This document shows positions 5,109 through 5,899 of a stretch of DNA of 5,899 nucleotides, in pieces (the first letter of the stretch is position 1; the number at the start of each line of letters is the position of its first letter). The position numbers and the translations under genes were made by a program. This DNA is from JACOND01 sp051011135 (GTDB taxonomy: Bacteria; Bdellovibrionota; Bdellovibrionia; Bdellovibrionales; UBA1609): positions 1 to 5,899 of the forward strand of contig JBPCUO010000074.1 of the NCBI GenBank assembly GCA_051011135.1, in the 5' to 3' direction. The notes under the pieces were generated by a model, which worked only from the letters and a program-made list of their open reading frames with translations, made no database searches and had not been told where the DNA came from.

Positions 5109-5899
5109 ATGATGAAATCTATTTTACTTATTATCGTTTGTTTTTTGTCTATCTCTTGGACATGTTCTAAAAATTCAAAAATATCCTCTCAAAACCTACA
5201 AAGACAACTTGCTTCTTCTGATGGAGATAATAAAACCCTCCGTGCCTCAGGTTTGAATAATAAAATTCCCCATGCTTTTAATTATAAAGAAACAAAAACA
5301 TGGCTCCAACATTATGAATCCAAATTAAAAGAAAATCGATACATCCCTGTCAAGCAACTGGAATCAAAAGCTCAACAAGGAGATGCTGAGTTTCAATTTT
5401 TATTAGGGCTTTCTTATTATAAAAGATTTACTCGCTCTTCTCATAAAAAAGCTTTGAATTGGCTTGAAAAAGCAAGCCTTCAACAGCATTTTAAAGCCAA
5501 ATATTATCTTGCTAGATTGTATATGGATGGTAAAGCAGCGCCCCAAGATGAAAAAAAAGCCATTCAACTTATGTCAGAATCGGCAACACAAGGCTTTGAA
5601 TTAGCAGAGTATATTTTTGGACTCTGGTTGAATGAAAATTTTATAAAATTAGGAAAAACTTATCCCACCAATTGGAAGACTCCTTTTTATTGGGTTCAAA
5701 AAGCAGCAAGAAAAGATCTTACTTTAGCTCAAACAACTCTTGCTTATTATTATTTTAAAGGATTGGGAACTAAACCCAATCTTATGAAGGCTTGGGCTTG
5801 GGCTGATCAATCTTTAAAAAACTCTTATGTTTCTGGAGACGAAAAACTTTCTCGTTTAGTAACGAATCTAACAACAGCTCTAATTATTAAAAGAAAGTC
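5109..5899 (+). CDS. Sel1-repeat lipoprotein, C-terminus beyond the right edge
   Basis: The frame is open from ATG at 5109 (a second ATG follows at 5112) to the end of the window: 263 codons without a stop. The start MMKSILLIIVCFLSISWTC is a signal peptide with Cys19 as the possible lipid anchor, although Trp and Thr before it are unusual for a lipobox. After a linker, residues about 83-237 hold Sel1-like helical repeats: QQGDAEFQFLLGLSYY with KKALNWLEKAS; HFKAKYYLARLYMDG with KKAIQLMSESA; GFELAEYIFGLWL with PFYWVQKAA; and LTLAQTTLAYYYFKGLG with MKAWAWADQS. Sel1 repeats are TPR-like solenoids that act in protein-protein binding, in many bacteria at the envelope. The partner here is unknown. 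There is no Shine-Dalgarno. It is separated from ahpC by a strong terminator, so it is probably transcribed independently. Confidence 0.88.
   Translation, partial: MMKSILLIIVCFLSISWTCSKNSKISSQNLQRQLASSDGDNKTLRASGLNNKIPHAFNYKETKTWLQHYESKLKENRYIPVKQLESKAQQGDAEFQFLLGLSYYKRFTRSSHKKALNWLEKASLQQHFKAKYYLARLYMDGKAAPQDEKKAIQLMSESATQGFELAEYIFGLWLNENFIKLGKTYPTNWKTPFYWVQKAARKDLTLAQTTLAYYYFKGLGTKPNLMKAWAWADQSLKNSYVSGDEKLSRLVTNLTTALIIKRK

Noticed and set aside
5227..5286. 30-bp tandem duplication in the linker of the Sel1 protein
   Set aside because: The two units share ATAATAAAA exactly but agree at only about 19 of 30 positions by eye, which is weak for such biased sequence.

Overview
The window is a compact, AT-rich stretch of a bacterial chromosome. 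It carries seven genes, two of them cut by the window edges. Five of the seven products carry export signals. Four of these look like lipoproteins (signal peptide plus a cysteine at or near a lipobox), and one is a probable signal-peptide protein of the phytase-like esterase family. This density of exported orphan proteins beside ordinary housekeeping genes suggests a Gram-negative bacterium with a large envelope proteome. By general resemblance I would guess a low-GC member of the Bdellovibrio/Bacteriovorax group, but no gene here is diagnostic and the taxonomy is an inference.

Left half, read leftwards (minus strand): purA (adenylosuccinate synthetase, complete, active-site residues in place), then after 102 nt a cysteine-rich orphan lipoprotein-like protein of 339 residues. 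After a further 37 nt comes the first 18 codons of another lipoprotein (MRHFLIVGSFFFLLSCQK), which runs out of the window at base 1. No convincing Rho-independent terminator separates these genes, so they may be one transcription unit. An 18-bp perfect palindrome sits between the last two.

Middle: a 111-bp divergent intergenic region (2523-2633) contains an 8-bp perfect inverted repeat with a 30-nt gap. It also holds weak promoter matches facing both ways whose -35 boxes would overlap.

Right half, read rightwards (plus strand): a small acidic lipoprotein of unknown function (224 residues from the preferred start at 2634); an esterase-like phytase-family protein; an AhpC-type 2-Cys peroxiredoxin with the C-terminal Cys-Pro-Cys seen in the mycobacterial AhpC group; a clear intrinsic terminator; and a Sel1-repeat lipoprotein that is open to the right edge.

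There is no sign of a phage, transposon, CRISPR array, toxin-antitoxin pair, RNA gene or recognisable defence system. I do not see a new multi-gene system here. The items most worth a second look are the two orphan cysteine-containing lipoproteins, the inverted repeat between purA and its divergent neighbour, the dyad in the ahpC leader, and two genes that lack a Shine-Dalgarno sequence and have promoter-like boxes almost touching the start codon.
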